64,000 nt of DNA from Calliopsis andreniformis. Taxonomy: Eukaryota > Arthropoda > Insecta > Hymenoptera > Andrenidae. A program made the translations under genes and the position numbers. Position 1 is the first letter of the stretch; every line of letters starts with the position of its first letter. Positions 48,131 to 60,913 of this stretch are shown here, in pieces. Where the stretch lies: assembly GCF_051401765.1 (NCBI RefSeq), contig NC_135071.1, forward strand, positions 6,178,961 through 6,242,960. The letters are read 5' to 3'. The notes under the pieces were generated by a model, which saw only the letters and a program-made list of their open reading frames with translations, was not told the origin of the DNA and did no database searches.

Positions 48131-49912
48131 AACCTGTAGTAATATCCCTTCGAGGGATTTCGATCGAGGCTTCGGTTCGAGGCTTTACACCCGAGAAAAA
48201 TCCGAGAATGTAAGCGATACTTTAACTAGCAAGTTGGATCGCCAAATGTCTTGGGAAGAACATTCGGCAATTCAACGATTAAGAGACAAGTGTAGGTCTA
48301 ATGCGAGCCAACTTGCTGGAGTATTCTAATTCTGTCTTTTCTTGTCGCACGTGTATCTTGGCAGTGTCGAACGAAATTTATGACTCGTGCCTGTCTCTCG
48401 CTGTGGCGTGCCGAAGTTGAAAAGCAAAAAAGATAGTACACCAGTCCAGTGAAACGATCGCGAACTGTTTCGATATGCGGCCCTTTTGCAGGACAGTACT
48501 GTATTTTCTTGATTTATCTTAGGACATCATATTCACCTTCTCTTATAATTTCTTCTTTTGCTTTTAATCTTTTACTTTTTATTACGTCGATCTCGTTATT
48601 TGTTATTCCTTACCTTTAATAAGCTATGGTCACTGATTGCCATACTGAGTTCAGCTCTCAATTGATAGGCAGCCATGATATCCACAATTGAGGATTTGTG
48701 CCAACTTTTAGCGCGCTAAATTCGCTAATTTATCAGTTTTCAGCAGCATGACAACAACTATTGTTCTTCAAATTTAATATTACATAACTAGGAGTAAACG
48801 TGTTGACGAGTGGAATAACTGAAACTCCATAATGGAAAGTAACAATAATGATGGCTTCAACTGGACGATCCGTCATAATAAAATTGACGTTGCTTGCTTA
48901 TAGCACTTTGGTTTCCTTAGGATAGTTACCTCGTGATTACCAGTCCCTTTTGGCATAAAACACTAACAGGTAACGACTATACGCAGTTTGGGGGGACACT
49001 TAGCAGAGTTAGTGCCTACAGCTACCTTATTTACGCCGTTCACGTGTTGAAATCGACGACAGACCTATGCAAACAGTAGCATTTGGTGATAACTGGCTAT
49101 GCAAACACTTATCAGGACAGTTTGTATTTGTGGATAGATTCGTTCACAGTTCTGCCTGTTCGTCGCTAAACAGATTCTGTAAACTAAAACACTCGAGCTA
49201 CTGTGTTGTTTAAGATAGAATTTAGCCTCTTATCACCTTTTGGAAAAAATTGACTTTGAAATGGCGTTACGGAAAAATGTTCGTAGAATGATTGCCTACC
49301 GGCCTACCAGCATCCATATTCCTATAGTTGGAAGTAGAATAACAATTTTTATTATTATTTTCCAAAAAATTCGCGGCCAAGTTTTAACTAAGATTTAGAT
49401 TAGAATACGTAAACTGCCTTTTCGTGATAAAAAAATTCACAAAAGTTCTTAACATTTTTTTTATGGAACTTCGCTTCAAGATTGTTTAATTGTAAAAAAA
49501 ATAATTATATATTATATAGGCTGTTGGAAAAAGAAAGTCCAAGATATTAAAGACTTATAATTGATGGAGTACACAGGTTGAGGTGGAATAATACTGATCA
49601 CACAAAATCTGTTCGTATCACAAAAGATGCTTTACTCGTTACTTGTCTTATACAGAATGAGTCACACAAACAGCTACAGCCAAAATATACGCCGCACACA
49701 CAACACACATACGTATTCATAATAACGCTTATCATTAAAATCAATAGATATCACGATTATGCTCTAACAATAATACGCATCGAGAAACGAAAAAGAATGT
49801 TTGATTAGCATAGGTTTTAAAAGCGATCTTTTCGAGCAGATTACTTTGCAACACAGTAATTGGTTTAGAAGTACATTAGTTTAAGTTGTCAACACAAGAT
49901 TATTATTAATAT
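48131..49912. other. Intergenic DNA with a possible LTR fragment
   Basis: 48131-48480 opens with tgtagtaatatccc and has the GC-rich, hairpin-bearing texture of an LTR start (cttcgagggatttcgatcgag). I could not find a matching second copy or a CA end. The rest shows no gene. Confidence 0.25.
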
Positions 49913-51300
49913 TGTAACGGGCCCTCCTTCCGTCTCTTTTTTTCGCCTAATACGCTCCTTTTCTACGATAGCTACTCCACTCATGTATAAGTGGATTCCT
50001 TTTCATTGCGTTGGTAATATTTAGTTAGTTATAGTTGTCTTCAACTGTTAATTTTATATACTTTTTTCATTACACGATTTGTAGAATTTTAAGGTACACG
50101 TTCTTAGTTCCACACTTTTTATAATATTTTATAACTACGATTAATTTAAGTTATTATTGTAAATATTAGAATAGGATAGCGACTGTTCCGACTGATTGCG
50201 CATGGGCGTACTCAAATTTTTCAAGAAGGTGCTCCAGCCGCATCTCTAAAAGACAACAGATTTGGACGACAAGAATGATGCTTTGACTATCTGAGAGGCA
50301 GCTGATACACCCCTAGTGGTTATTAGGGACCGTTCCGCTTGTGAGATGATCCCGGCGACTATAGCAACTCAATGCCCAAAGGATTGGAGGTGTTTGATGC
50401 TCCTTTTGGGATTGATAGCGAGGACGTCCAAATATTCATAAAACTCGGAGTAATAAGCCCGGCGAATGCATTCTACAATTGCAAAAGATCACAGACCGTT
50501 CCGTTCGAGACGAGGTCTCTGCGGCTATAGCGACTGGAGGCTTCGGCAAGCCAGAATGCATCTCGAAGATGCTTAATCGAGCATATATGTCGTAATAAGC
50601 GTAGACAAGCAACTTGACGTTGATAAGAATGGCAGACCGTTCCGTGACAATGTCCCGACGGTTATAGCGACTAAAGTCCATACAAACTAAAAGTTGTTTA
50701 GAGATACTTAACGTATCTAGTCGATTATCTTTCTTATTCTGGAAGGATCAGGAGACCGCTCCTGGGTTATTTTCATAACTGAGGCAGCGACTCAGAATCT
50801 GTCGGATCAAGATCGATGTTCGACATAACCTCTCCAAATCTCGCGCAGCCTATATTACCGACATCGATAGAACACATCACGCTAACCACACATTGTACAT
50901 ACTTGCGTATAGAATATAACCTGAAATACTACTAAAGCAACCATTATTATAAATTCGTAGCATTAATTAATTATTCTTACATGTTAACTGTTCAATTAAC
51001 CATTCCGTACTAAGGAAACATTTCACACGCTTGTTATATCGATACTTGATTTTTTAAGTTACTATCTTCGTCAAGTTTAGTTTAATAATTATTGATTGTA
51101 CCATTTACTTTTCTTTTAATGAAAAGCTATTATTTAATTAATGAGTTCTGAATAAATTGTTAATGTTAGCAGATCCAAGACGTAGATTTCACTCTTTTGC
51201 CGCATGTTACACGAACTCCCAGTATCCTAAATTCGTAAGGAAGTAGTCCTCCTTTCAAAACCTGTTCCTTCCTTTTCGCCTAGTGCTTCCGGACGTTACA
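49913..51300 (+). mobile_element. Solo LTR, 1388 bp, unknown family
   Basis: It starts TGTAACGGGCCC and ends GGACGTTACA, so the tips form a short inverted repeat (TGTAACG/CGTTACA). It is flanked by atat on both sides (49909-49912 and 51301-51304), consistent with a 4-bp target duplication. No gag or pol is present on either side. It contains an internal degenerate repeat at about 50328-50800. The structure supports a solo LTR of a gypsy or BEL element; lacking a second copy, orientation is a guess. Confidence 0.65.
50328..50800 (+). repeat. Degenerate tandem repeat inside solo LTR
   Basis: gaccgttccg (or gaccgctcc) begins at 50328, 50494, 50635 and 50754. The first three are followed 30-40 bp later by a cggctatagcgact-like motif; the fourth keeps only gcagcgact. 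The spacings are 166, 141 and 119 bp. Confidence 0.6.
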
Positions 51301-51304
51301 ATAT

Positions 51305-54300
51305 CAATAAACATTTTACTTTAGAAACACAAACATTCTATAAATCTTTAGTATCTACACAATACGGTAAGAGTTAACCATGTCTGCTTAGTATTCTCAT
51401 ATGAAAATGGTAAATATGCATTTTCTATATATTCTGTTTTCTATATTTTCTATATTCAAGTAACCTGAAACAACATTTAAATTAAACTTTCGGAAAGAAA
51501 TGAATAGAGTAAGGAGATCTAGGTGAACGGTCTCTCCAATCGACTGATTTGAATTCTTTTTGCAGAGTAACTTATAGATTTTGAAATCTATTTAAAGTTT
51601 ATAGAATCACTTAAAATCTATTTATCATCGATAAATAATGTGCTAGAATTATTACAAGGAATAAAAAATATTTGCATATAAAGGTATGAAAGAAATGTTT
51701 GAAAATGTAAAACGTCGATTTATGACCCAGAGATGTGAGTTTTGGATCAATATATAAGGAAAATGTGTCGAAAATCTACTGTAACAAATATCAAAGTTTT
51801 TACTACATCTGTATTTATGAATATATCGAAAGTTCGTGAATAATAACAGTTGATGTTATATTGAAAGGTTTGCTTTAAGACCTGTGTATGTTAATTAAGA
51901 TCCCGGACCCCTTTCTTAAATACTGTATCTATAAGACTCAATTCCACCATCTTTCAAATAAACGCATTTTTAAACTTTCACAAAGAGTTCTGCTTATTTG
52001 TTTCTTAAAATATGGACTTCCCAGCAAAGTTCTAGTTTTATGTCAAAAATATTTATAAAACATGCTCTTCATATGATTGAAAAATTGTAAGAATTAACCT
52101 CTTCTGAAAATGTCCAAAAATGTTACATGCACTCGCGTTTTCGCTACGCGTGAACTTTGAGGAAGCGTGAAATTGTTTCCATAAATTTTCCTGAATTACA
52201 ATAATCTTCTATATTTTGCACAAAGCTACTGTCGAACCCGTACTTTCACGCCCATTTTCCATGGTCGACACTCAAATATTTTATACTGACACGTCGAACA
52301 TTGACTCCATACGTCAGGGCTTGTGCCGTTCAATGGTATTGTACCATTCATTCCATACACTTTTTGGACTCCATTGTGACTTTGTGCATCGACCAACAGC
52401 TGTTCACCTTCGGATACAGTCATTACATGTAAACTGCAACGTTCCCTATCCTTTGTCGCAAAAATATCACCTGTTCGGACAGTTTTCGTATCCGCTGTCT
52501 ACGTGCTTGAAAATTTTCCTATTGCAAAGCTTGGGTTGCATCGCTGTAACTAATGCTTGTTTTCGTTCGTAGTGTCATAATAAGTGTTTCATAAAACGTG
52601 AGACACGCTTCGGGAATTGGTTGTATGCTTAAAAACAATGAAAAAAGGTCATATAAGCACATGTCCTATCACATGTCATATCACATGTATATACTTGTCA
52701 TATTGGCACGATTTTATTTCAAGATTGAATCTGAATAATTAGATAATACTTTATATAGCTCCGAGCGGTTGGCTATAGAAATGATACAGGGTCAATCAGG
52801 GCGTAATATTATTTTTAGTGAATCTCACCTTACTCGTGGTAAAATGAAATTCAGGTCTGTCGACACTTTAATCTTATACAAGCCCTTTCATTGATATTCT
52901 TAAATTATTATACTTAAGAGTACAGTAAAATAAAGAAATTTAAATATCTTTTGCTACGTATATTCAATAAACAGGAAAAATAATCTTAACAATTTCAAAG
53001 ATTAATCAGTTATTGTTTAAAATAAAGGAAAGATAAATCATGGTTACAAAATAAGTAAGAACAAATAAATAAATAATTAAAATTATAAAAGAAGTTACAA
53101 ACGAATTAAAGGAATCGAACAATTTATGAACGAATCTCCAGCACGGGAATTCCCACAGTCTAGTAGACTACTGGAGATTATTATTGCCAAACAAAAATTA
53201 TGTAGAAATTGAAAAAAGGAAACTATCAATCAAGAAGATGTCAATGAAGGACTCATCTAACAAAATCAACTCTTTCACTATTAACATGCTCCTAATGATA
53301 ATAATTCGCTGTTTGGTTGAATAGTCCTGCTCCAAAGTAAAAAACACACTAATTATGTACAGATTTCGAATTTTGAATATATTTAATTCAGAATAACTAA
53401 CAGTTGTGATTAAAAATATTAATTATATTCGTGGCTTTGAATGACCTTGAATAATTATAGGCACTGAATTCCTAATGAAAGGGATTATCATTGTAGGTGT
53501 TTAAAAAAAGGATGGTACCATTTAAAAAAATGGAGCTGACCTTGATATCTCTAAAAAAATGACAGAAAAGCATAAATTCTTTTGGTATAGTACGAGCTCC
53601 ATTGAACCATTCAACTTTTCCCTTGACACATTTGACATGTTTTAAAAAACAATAAAGATGTTTGAGGTGTAAACATTAGGTGACTCACCCTGTATATTGA
53701 GAGCTTCATTAAATAGATACACAAGTATTTGTCATAAGGTTCATTCAATTGTGTAGTTATCATTTTTAGCTGCGTCTCCACTGAAGTAACAACAAAAGAC
53801 TTTTTGGACATTTCAAAAAATCACTGCTTGTTGTCGAATGTTTTTCCAAATTTTTTCATGTTTCTTTTTCTAATAACAAATATCGCCACTTATTTGGTGT
53901 TTCCATATAACAAAAAACCATTAGATCATTTTTATTTCAATTTCAGTTTTATTTCCGAATAAGACATTTAAAAAAATAATTAACCATTTAACCAGCCCTG
54001 ATCATAAGCGTCTAAAAATTGAGCAAACCCATCTGAAACTCGGTAAATCGAATGACATCATTGTTAGTGGAAAGCTTGTGGCAGAGATCAAATCACAGAA
54101 ATCGTAGGCACTTATATAATGTATATAAACCATTATACATGTCAGTGACTACGATAGTTACTACTTTCTCTTACATATGCTCACAAATACAGGTTTAAAC
54201 GTAATTTCATTATTTTTATTTATCGTCATACTTTAACATGCATAATCATCCCTTAAATTTTCCCACACTTGTAGTCAAGTACCCTGTACATGTAATATAA

Positions 54301-57250
54301 CCTATGTGTGATTGGTTCCATGTATTACTCTCACTCAGATCAGCGATTCTTTGAATCAGCAACATTAAGCCTAACTAAAATGTTTAATGCACCCTGATTT
54401 ATGTATTTAAAAATTAAAATTAGATTCTTTTAAGTTATACAACTTTATAATCTGTTTCACCAATTCAGTTGCCCAAAACTTCAAATAGCTTGAATCTGTG
54501 CAATGTCCATGTGTGTCAAGGACCGCGTTCAAGATTCACATTTATAGAATGGAAACTTAGAATTGTCGAGGAGAAAAGAAATATGGCATAGACGATATCG
54601 TCGTTGTCTATCAATTAGCATAGCCGGTAGTAGATAGTTATACAATATAGCTAAGGGATCGAGATAGGTATTGGATTGCACGGTGAAATCAGCTCGTTAA
54701 ATTAGTTTCTAATCTGTCCGATCTTTGAAAGCACAGAAAATCGAGACTTTGTTTTCGTGTATCTAATCATTAATCTTTACCAACAGATGTGCCGCCATCA
54801 TTGATTTAAATCAATGCGCTGGTGTACGTTAGTAACCCATCCTAATCTAGCTTACCTGTCTACGCCGGCTTGATGTTTGATCTGATTGTCAGCGGAACAC
54901 ATCAAGATAACACGTATTTGTGTACACAGAAATGTTTCGTAACGTGTTTCGTGTTCTGACTTGCGATTTGTCTTCAAAGGAACCAAGGAAGAACTTTCCA
55001 CTTTCTTCACATCGAATAGTGTTTTAAAACAGTTATTTGACCATGACCTAATCACACTCTTGATAATTTTCTATTACATACTTTTTGATTTCTTTGAATT
55101 CTTCATTACAATAAATTTTGATTCTTCATTACAATGTTATTTACCTATAAAAATTATTTAAATGGGTAGGCATTATGTGTGTATAGAGGTCAAGGACATC
55201 TACCGTTTGAAGAATGTTACTTAGCTGTCGATGTGTCTTCTGTTTATGAAGGATGATATGTATAACGAATTGTTTTGCTTGTCATGGATTTTGTAGAGGA
55301 AGATACGCATGTAACTAGACTATGCGATAGAAAGATTAACGAAAGATTACACTTCCAAGCAAATACACTCAATTGGATATTTTTGTTGCATGAATTTTGA
55401 TTTGATCAGAATTGGTAACCTCTTTTATAATTTAAACAGTTTTTGCATCTTTGTTGTCTATCAACTATACTGTAATATAATATAATCTGTTTAGCAATAA
55501 AGCCAAATTTTACGAATATTTAAATACTTTTGTGACTGACTGTAGCTGAGTGCACAATAGTTTTCTTTTCGTTTCTCATTCACAGGGTATACGTAGCTTG
55601 CACACAAAATCAATTAATTTTTAATTTGTCCACAATTCCCTTTTTCGTTTCACGCAACTTTGGCGTTTCTCTAATTTCGAAAATAAGTTGTCAATCTGTC
55701 ACTTGACCTCCTGATGAACCTAGTTGCTATGTCTGTAAAGTGTTGAGAAAACTCATCTGAAAGAATACGATTTACACTTGAAAGTCACAACAGTGAAAAA
55801 TTCAAAAAATAAGCTGTTCTTAAATTTCTGAATTTCTACAGGAATGAACCTGAGAGTCTACGCAAAATCGCAGAGCAAAAGAGTCGGTACTGATAATGGT
55901 GGCATCCTTCAAGACTCACAGAGGAAACGGTTGGGAACGGGATGACAGAGGAAGGACGATCTTTCAACGAAAATTTCGGAACATGCTCTTTGCGGAGCCG
56001 TCCGTGGCTCGTAAGCGAACTCGAGGCAGTAAATCAACTCCGAGAGTGAACTCTCGGCGGTGGCAAACAATGCGCGGCGTGACGAAGGCATTGTCGAGTT
56101 TACGCCCCACGGGGTGCTCTGCGGCTAACATCCAGGGCTCAGTTCACTCACCATTATGGAAAGGGAAGGGAGGCTTGGAAGGAGGGGGCACCCCATCAAT
56201 TACATGGGAAATTGCGCTCGCATTATTTATGTGCGTATACACCGACACGAGCTACACTAGGCCACGCCACGACACGCCACAGTTCTCTACAGTGGTTATC
56301 GATGGCCCGACAAAGAGGACATAAATAACGCCTTTTGCACCAATACGACTATAACTGCGAGTACGGGTCAGCAAACACGTCGGTACGGTCGTGGACTCGT
56401 GTGCACGCATACACTATCAGTCTGCTTTATAATTTGCTAAGCATCTTCAGGCTGACTTCCAGCTAGGACTTTTTATTTTTGATAAGTTGTGGATAGACAG
56501 GACAATCGGAGGATACATATTGGACAGTTGTTCTAGAAATTTATACTCTTAAATAAAGTAAATTTTAATTTAGTAGATTAAACTGTGTACTGCCTAGGTT
56601 ATTTTAAATGATTAATATTTTAATAAACTTTTGTTATAAATAGTAATAGTTGTCAGTAATTATTATAATATACAATATATTATAATTTATAGTACAACTT
56701 ATTGTATTTTTATCTGGAGTTCTACATCATTGTATACCACTCAAGATCTTGTGAACAAAATTAAATAGTTATATCAAGCATTAAGTACGTATTAACTGAG
56801 TTAACATCAATATTTTGAAAACAGCATTCATAAGTTTCTACAGGGGAAAAATTATTGAACATTTTATGCATGCAATAATTATAACTTTCAAATAATCACT
56901 GTCAACAATTTCTGCATTCATAAATCATAGTGCATGTTTTAATCTGTATTACAACTTAACTGTTGATATATTGGTGGTATTAACATAAATCATTCGTCAT
57001 TGTATTGCATCTACTTCGTTAGGATATAACGTTCAGTCTACGTGCATTCTGTTGGTGCAATATTAAGTACGTTGCGTAAATCATTCGACACGCCGGCATA
57101 TCTTCGATCTTCATTTCGACAATATTTTGTTTTCTAACCGTTACTGTTTACAACAAACTATCTTAAACAAGATTTCACAATATATTCAATGCACATAAAT
57201 ATATTATTAATGTAATTGAAAAAATTCGTTATTTCAAATATAATTTTCCC
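51305..57250. other. Intergenic DNA, no gene recognised
   Basis: 53480-54000 looks like a transposon fragment (taggtgactcaccctgtata at about 53678). A perfect 16-bp palindrome attgatttaaatcaat lies at 54800-54815. 55890-56440 is a GC-richer island listed separately. Confidence 0.35.
55890..56440. other. GC-richer island with unassigned frame
   Basis: A 142-codon plus-strand frame (55896-56324) spans most of the island, but its translation is low in hydrophobic structure, has no domain I know, and contains shadow frames opposite. An upstream regulatory island of noc, or the 5' end of an unseen gene, are both possible. Confidence 0.25.
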
Positions 57251-57254
57251 AAAT

Positions 57255-57565
57255 CTCTTCTCTAACTCGTGAATGGTGCTCCCCCACACAATGTGCCCCC
57301 TACTCATTGGACTTCAACCAATTATCTACGAATACTTAGTCGTGGGTCCTAACAGGTCCTTCCTTATTCCCCATCTTTGTCTGGTGTCTGTCGTCTTTCC
57401 TTTATACCGGGGTCACCTAACGCTATTTAAGTAGCGGATGACAAGGCCGTCGAATCTTATCGGCTATTTATTAGGCTGTTTAGGCGAAAAACTCGGTTTC
57501 ATCTAAGTTAAACTCAAAACAGGTTAAACAGTGTCTTAAACTACCTCGTAACTTCTTATAGGTCA
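57255..57565 (-). repeat. Dispersed repeat family, copy 3 of 3
   Basis: The reverse complement reproduces 41793-42110, including agtattcgtagataattgg, ccaatgagtagggg and gcaccattcacgagttag. It carries an extra roughly 80 bp around 57410-57500 relative to copy 2. Confidence 0.6.
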
Positions 57566-58422
57566 ATATAATATTAAATCGGTATCAGAATCTCTTAGAT
57601 TGATAAACGAATACGAAAAAAGTAATTAGTATAGCATGAACTGTCTTGCAGATGAAGGAATCTACTTTATCGAATCACTGAGAAAGATCTTTCGTTGGTC
57701 TCTGCTGGCCCTTGTGCCGGCAGCTTGGCACGGCCAGGGCTCAACTCTGGAAAATCGCACTGTAAGTAAATGCATGTATGTATGAGATTTTAAGAGTATA
57801 TGTTAAAGCTATCAATTGATGCAAATGGCAAAAAAAAAACATAAACAGAATTTAGTGAAATTGAAAATCAAGAAATTTTAAGTTCGAGAAAGAAGGATTA
57901 GCGTTAGATTTCTCCAATGAATGATCAAAATTCAATTGGATATTTTTATTATACGTTACAAACCAAAGAAAAAGAATGGTAGTCCACATTTTCTTTTTGA
58001 TGGAATTACATTAGATAAAGGTTCAACTAAGTGGCCAATTTTTATTTTATGATACTAACACTTTCATGATCATTGGCCATATACATATACCCAAATAGCA
58101 CATGATGCCTTGAAGACGTCCATTTTATGTCGACTGTATGTCTGAACGTTCTACGACATAATTTGGATGTCTTAAAAACATCCGACAGTGTACGTTTTAA
58201 GTTCCGTCCATACAGGATCTGTGTGAACACGAACATAGCTGAGAACACCCTGAGAGGATAGATAAATGGAGAAGGCGTGCTGCAGACAGAGTTAGAAGAT
58301 TCCGTTGGTGACCGAAAGTACCCGAAAATCCTCGAAGAAGTGCATAGGCAACATTCGAGGCTGTCTGGAGTCTGGACGAGTGCTCACCGAATACGCCAAA
58401 TCGTCTAGCTCGGTATCCTGAT
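57566..58422. repeat. Intergenic DNA leading into an older repeat
   Basis: 58090-58240 contains gacgtcc and gatgtcttaaaaacatcc motifs like those at 60440-60620. The last 30 bp before 58423 match (in reverse complement) the sequence after 3590, so the hAT-like element was inserted within this repeat. Confidence 0.45.
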
Positions 58423-59859
58423 TAGAGGTGTGCGGGTTCTCGAAATCTCGGGATTCCCGTGCCTCAGATCGGGTCGGCAAAAGTCGGGCGCAATCGGTTG
58501 GGTTCCCGAAAGTATTTTTCCCATCAGTACTGATCGAAATCCCGAGAATATCTAACTTATTGGGACTAGTCGGGGTCCCGAATGTATTATCGACATACGG
58601 GCTTTCGAGATGTTGAAAGTATTTAACTGCCCATAATTGTACCGTATATCGATATGGGACTACTGTATCACCTTTTATGATGCGTTTGAAACGTTCCTAC
58701 AATTAAAATATATTTTTATTTAATCGGAAAACAGTTTTATTAACTTTTTTCAGAACTAAAATTAAACGAACATTTAAAATTACTTTGAATGCATTGCGAA
58801 TGTTATGATACATTTCTATATTTATTGTACTTTGAGTAGCATCTGGTTCAAGTAGGTACTATTCGTGTCCCACGAGAAATCCCCGGAAAAGCATTGCTCT
58901 TAATGCAATGCTTCTAATACGTATCCACCTCTTGTATCAGTCGTAGGGGTATTGCATTCGCCGTTTGCGTCTATAGATTTTTGTATTTCTATTAAATTTT
59001 CTCTTGCAAACGTACTACAGACAACGTAAACATTACATATTTTATCTTGCCCTGTATTGAACTGAGAAAAATAACATTATCATGTTTTTCTCGTTTCATA
59101 TTTTTTGTTGTAACTTTTTAACAAAGCATTTATGGATCTTTTGTTATATGATATTTTAGTCATACTTTCTTATACAACAAACTGCCAAAGTATGTTTGAG
59201 AAAATGTGGGACATCCTGTATATCTATTATTTAGTATTTCCATAGTACAGAGAGAATTTTTTTTCCAAGCAAGAAATCAATTTCTTTAAAAGTTCTTTTT
59301 GAAGAAACTGTATGGTAAGTTATTTTTAATTTTTCTGTATGTTTTTATCTCGTTATTATATAGCACATGTACTTGAATGTGGCGTAACTCAAAAAACGTG
59401 ATTTTTGAATTACGATATTTAATATTTAAAAAATAATTTCTTCCTAAACTCAAATAGTTTTTTGTTTCCCCCTAAAAACATACTTTTTTGAATTGTGTCA
59501 TTTTTGTAGCACATGTGCGATATGTTCAACCAATTATATTTTTCTACATAAGATACTAGTGTACATTCCGACAATATTTTTCCTCATCCAATTTGTCCAT
59601 TTTTTGCGGATTGACAAAATAGAGGTATGACTTTGAAATTTTTATCCTGACATGATCATATGCAGTAGAATACTTTCGGAGTTTCGAAGACGCGTATGCC
59701 TATGACACTTTCAGGATCCCCATCAATCCCGATGCGTTAGATGCTCTCGGGACCCCGATCAGTCTCGATACGAGAGGTACTCTCGGGAGTCCGCATGATC
59801 CTGCCTGAGCTTTGTCGACCCGACCCGAACCCATGACCTCAGGTACCCGAACACCCCTA
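58423..59859. mobile_element. hAT-like non-autonomous element with long TIRs
   Basis: The ends TAGAGGTGTGCGGGTTC (58423) and, on the other strand, TAGGGGTGTTCGGGTAC (59859) fit the hAT terminal consensus YARNG. Inverted similarity extends about 160-190 bp. Flanking octamers atcctgat and gtccaaat agree at five of eight positions, as an aged 8-bp duplication would. The empty site at 3590-3597 (atctggac, reverse gtccagat) agrees with both. The interior is AT-rich without a transposase. Confidence 0.75.
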
Positions 59860-60430
59860 GTCCAAATAGACCAAACTGGAGGTGTCCCGTGCGCTGCGAC
59901 GGGTATCTTAAATAAACGAAAAGAAAGTTGTTGTTTGTATATGAAACCCAGGTTACAACTACGTAAAAATACAATACAAAGTTTTATGTATGTCGAAACT
60001 ACAATTGCAGATGGATACAGACACCTAGAATTAACAAAAGACAATGTAGGTAATCATTGATACGAGTTGACTTAACAAGAATGAACAGAAATATTGATTG
60101 TATGTCTAACTATTAATAGAATTTTCTCGTTTGTGTATTCTATTCGTTTCTTGAAAATAAAAAAGCAGGTATAGAGTAGTACCTTGCGAGGTCCAAGTCA
60201 TCCCGTGTACTTTTCGTGAAATTATCGTTTAAATAGCAATGTATATTATATTTTGCATGAAAAATTTGTTTTTTACCTACTTTCGATAGCCCAACTGGGT
60301 TATTCAATATATTTCCGAATAATAAACCAATGCTCCTCCTTTTAAAATGATTAGAGATTGAAAGTAGATAAAAAACAAATTTTTCAATGCAAAAGACAAT
60401 ATACATCGCTATTAAAATAATTCTACAGAA
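59860..60430 (-). repeat. Older dispersed repeat, right part
   Basis: 59860-60020 in reverse complement matches 3440-3597, and 60360-60415 matches 3374-3430 directly. Within it, 60235-60290 and 60354-60410 are inverted copies separated by 63 bp and would fold into a long hairpin. Confidence 0.6.
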
Positions 60431-60453
60431 AGTACGGGCGATAGACATACCAC

Positions 60454-60640
60454 ATGGATGTCTTAAAGGCATCTTAAATTTACATTCTTGGGACATTAAA
60501 AACGTGTACCAAATGGATGTTTTAATAACGTCTGAAATTTACATCCTTAAGACGTCTCAAAGACGTATTAAATGGATGTCTTGAAAGCGTCTCAAAATTA
60601 TCTTTTAGACATCTAGGAAGCATATTATAGATGCATCTTC
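60454..60640 (+). repeat. Tandem repeat, 59-bp period
   Basis: The word atggatg starts at 60454, 60513 and 60572, exactly 59 bp apart. Each is followed by tyttaawrrcrtct- and aaattta-like segments, with a weaker fourth unit near 60630. The units are rich in gacgtc/aagacgtctt words. Confidence 0.7.
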
Positions 60641-60913
60641 TATTTATCACCAGTCCCGATCTCCTGTTCGATACATGTATCGACCTCGCATCCAATGTGA
60701 TAAGATATCTTTAAAATGTCTGTATGACGTACTGAAGACGTCTTCAAGACATCCTACTTTGTTCCGTAAGGCGTTAGGAAGGCGTGTGTAAGACATTTGC
60801 AGAATGTTACCGATATTTGTAAAATGTCCTGAATGTTTAGAGTTTAGAACAAATACCTTTGAATCCTTGTTTCCTTCTTAAGATATTTGTATAAAGTTCT
60901 AAAGACGTTTTAA

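Noticed and set aside
60140..60496. 118-codon minus-strand frame
   Set aside because: It runs through the hairpin and tandem repeat, whose symmetry creates open frames on both strands.
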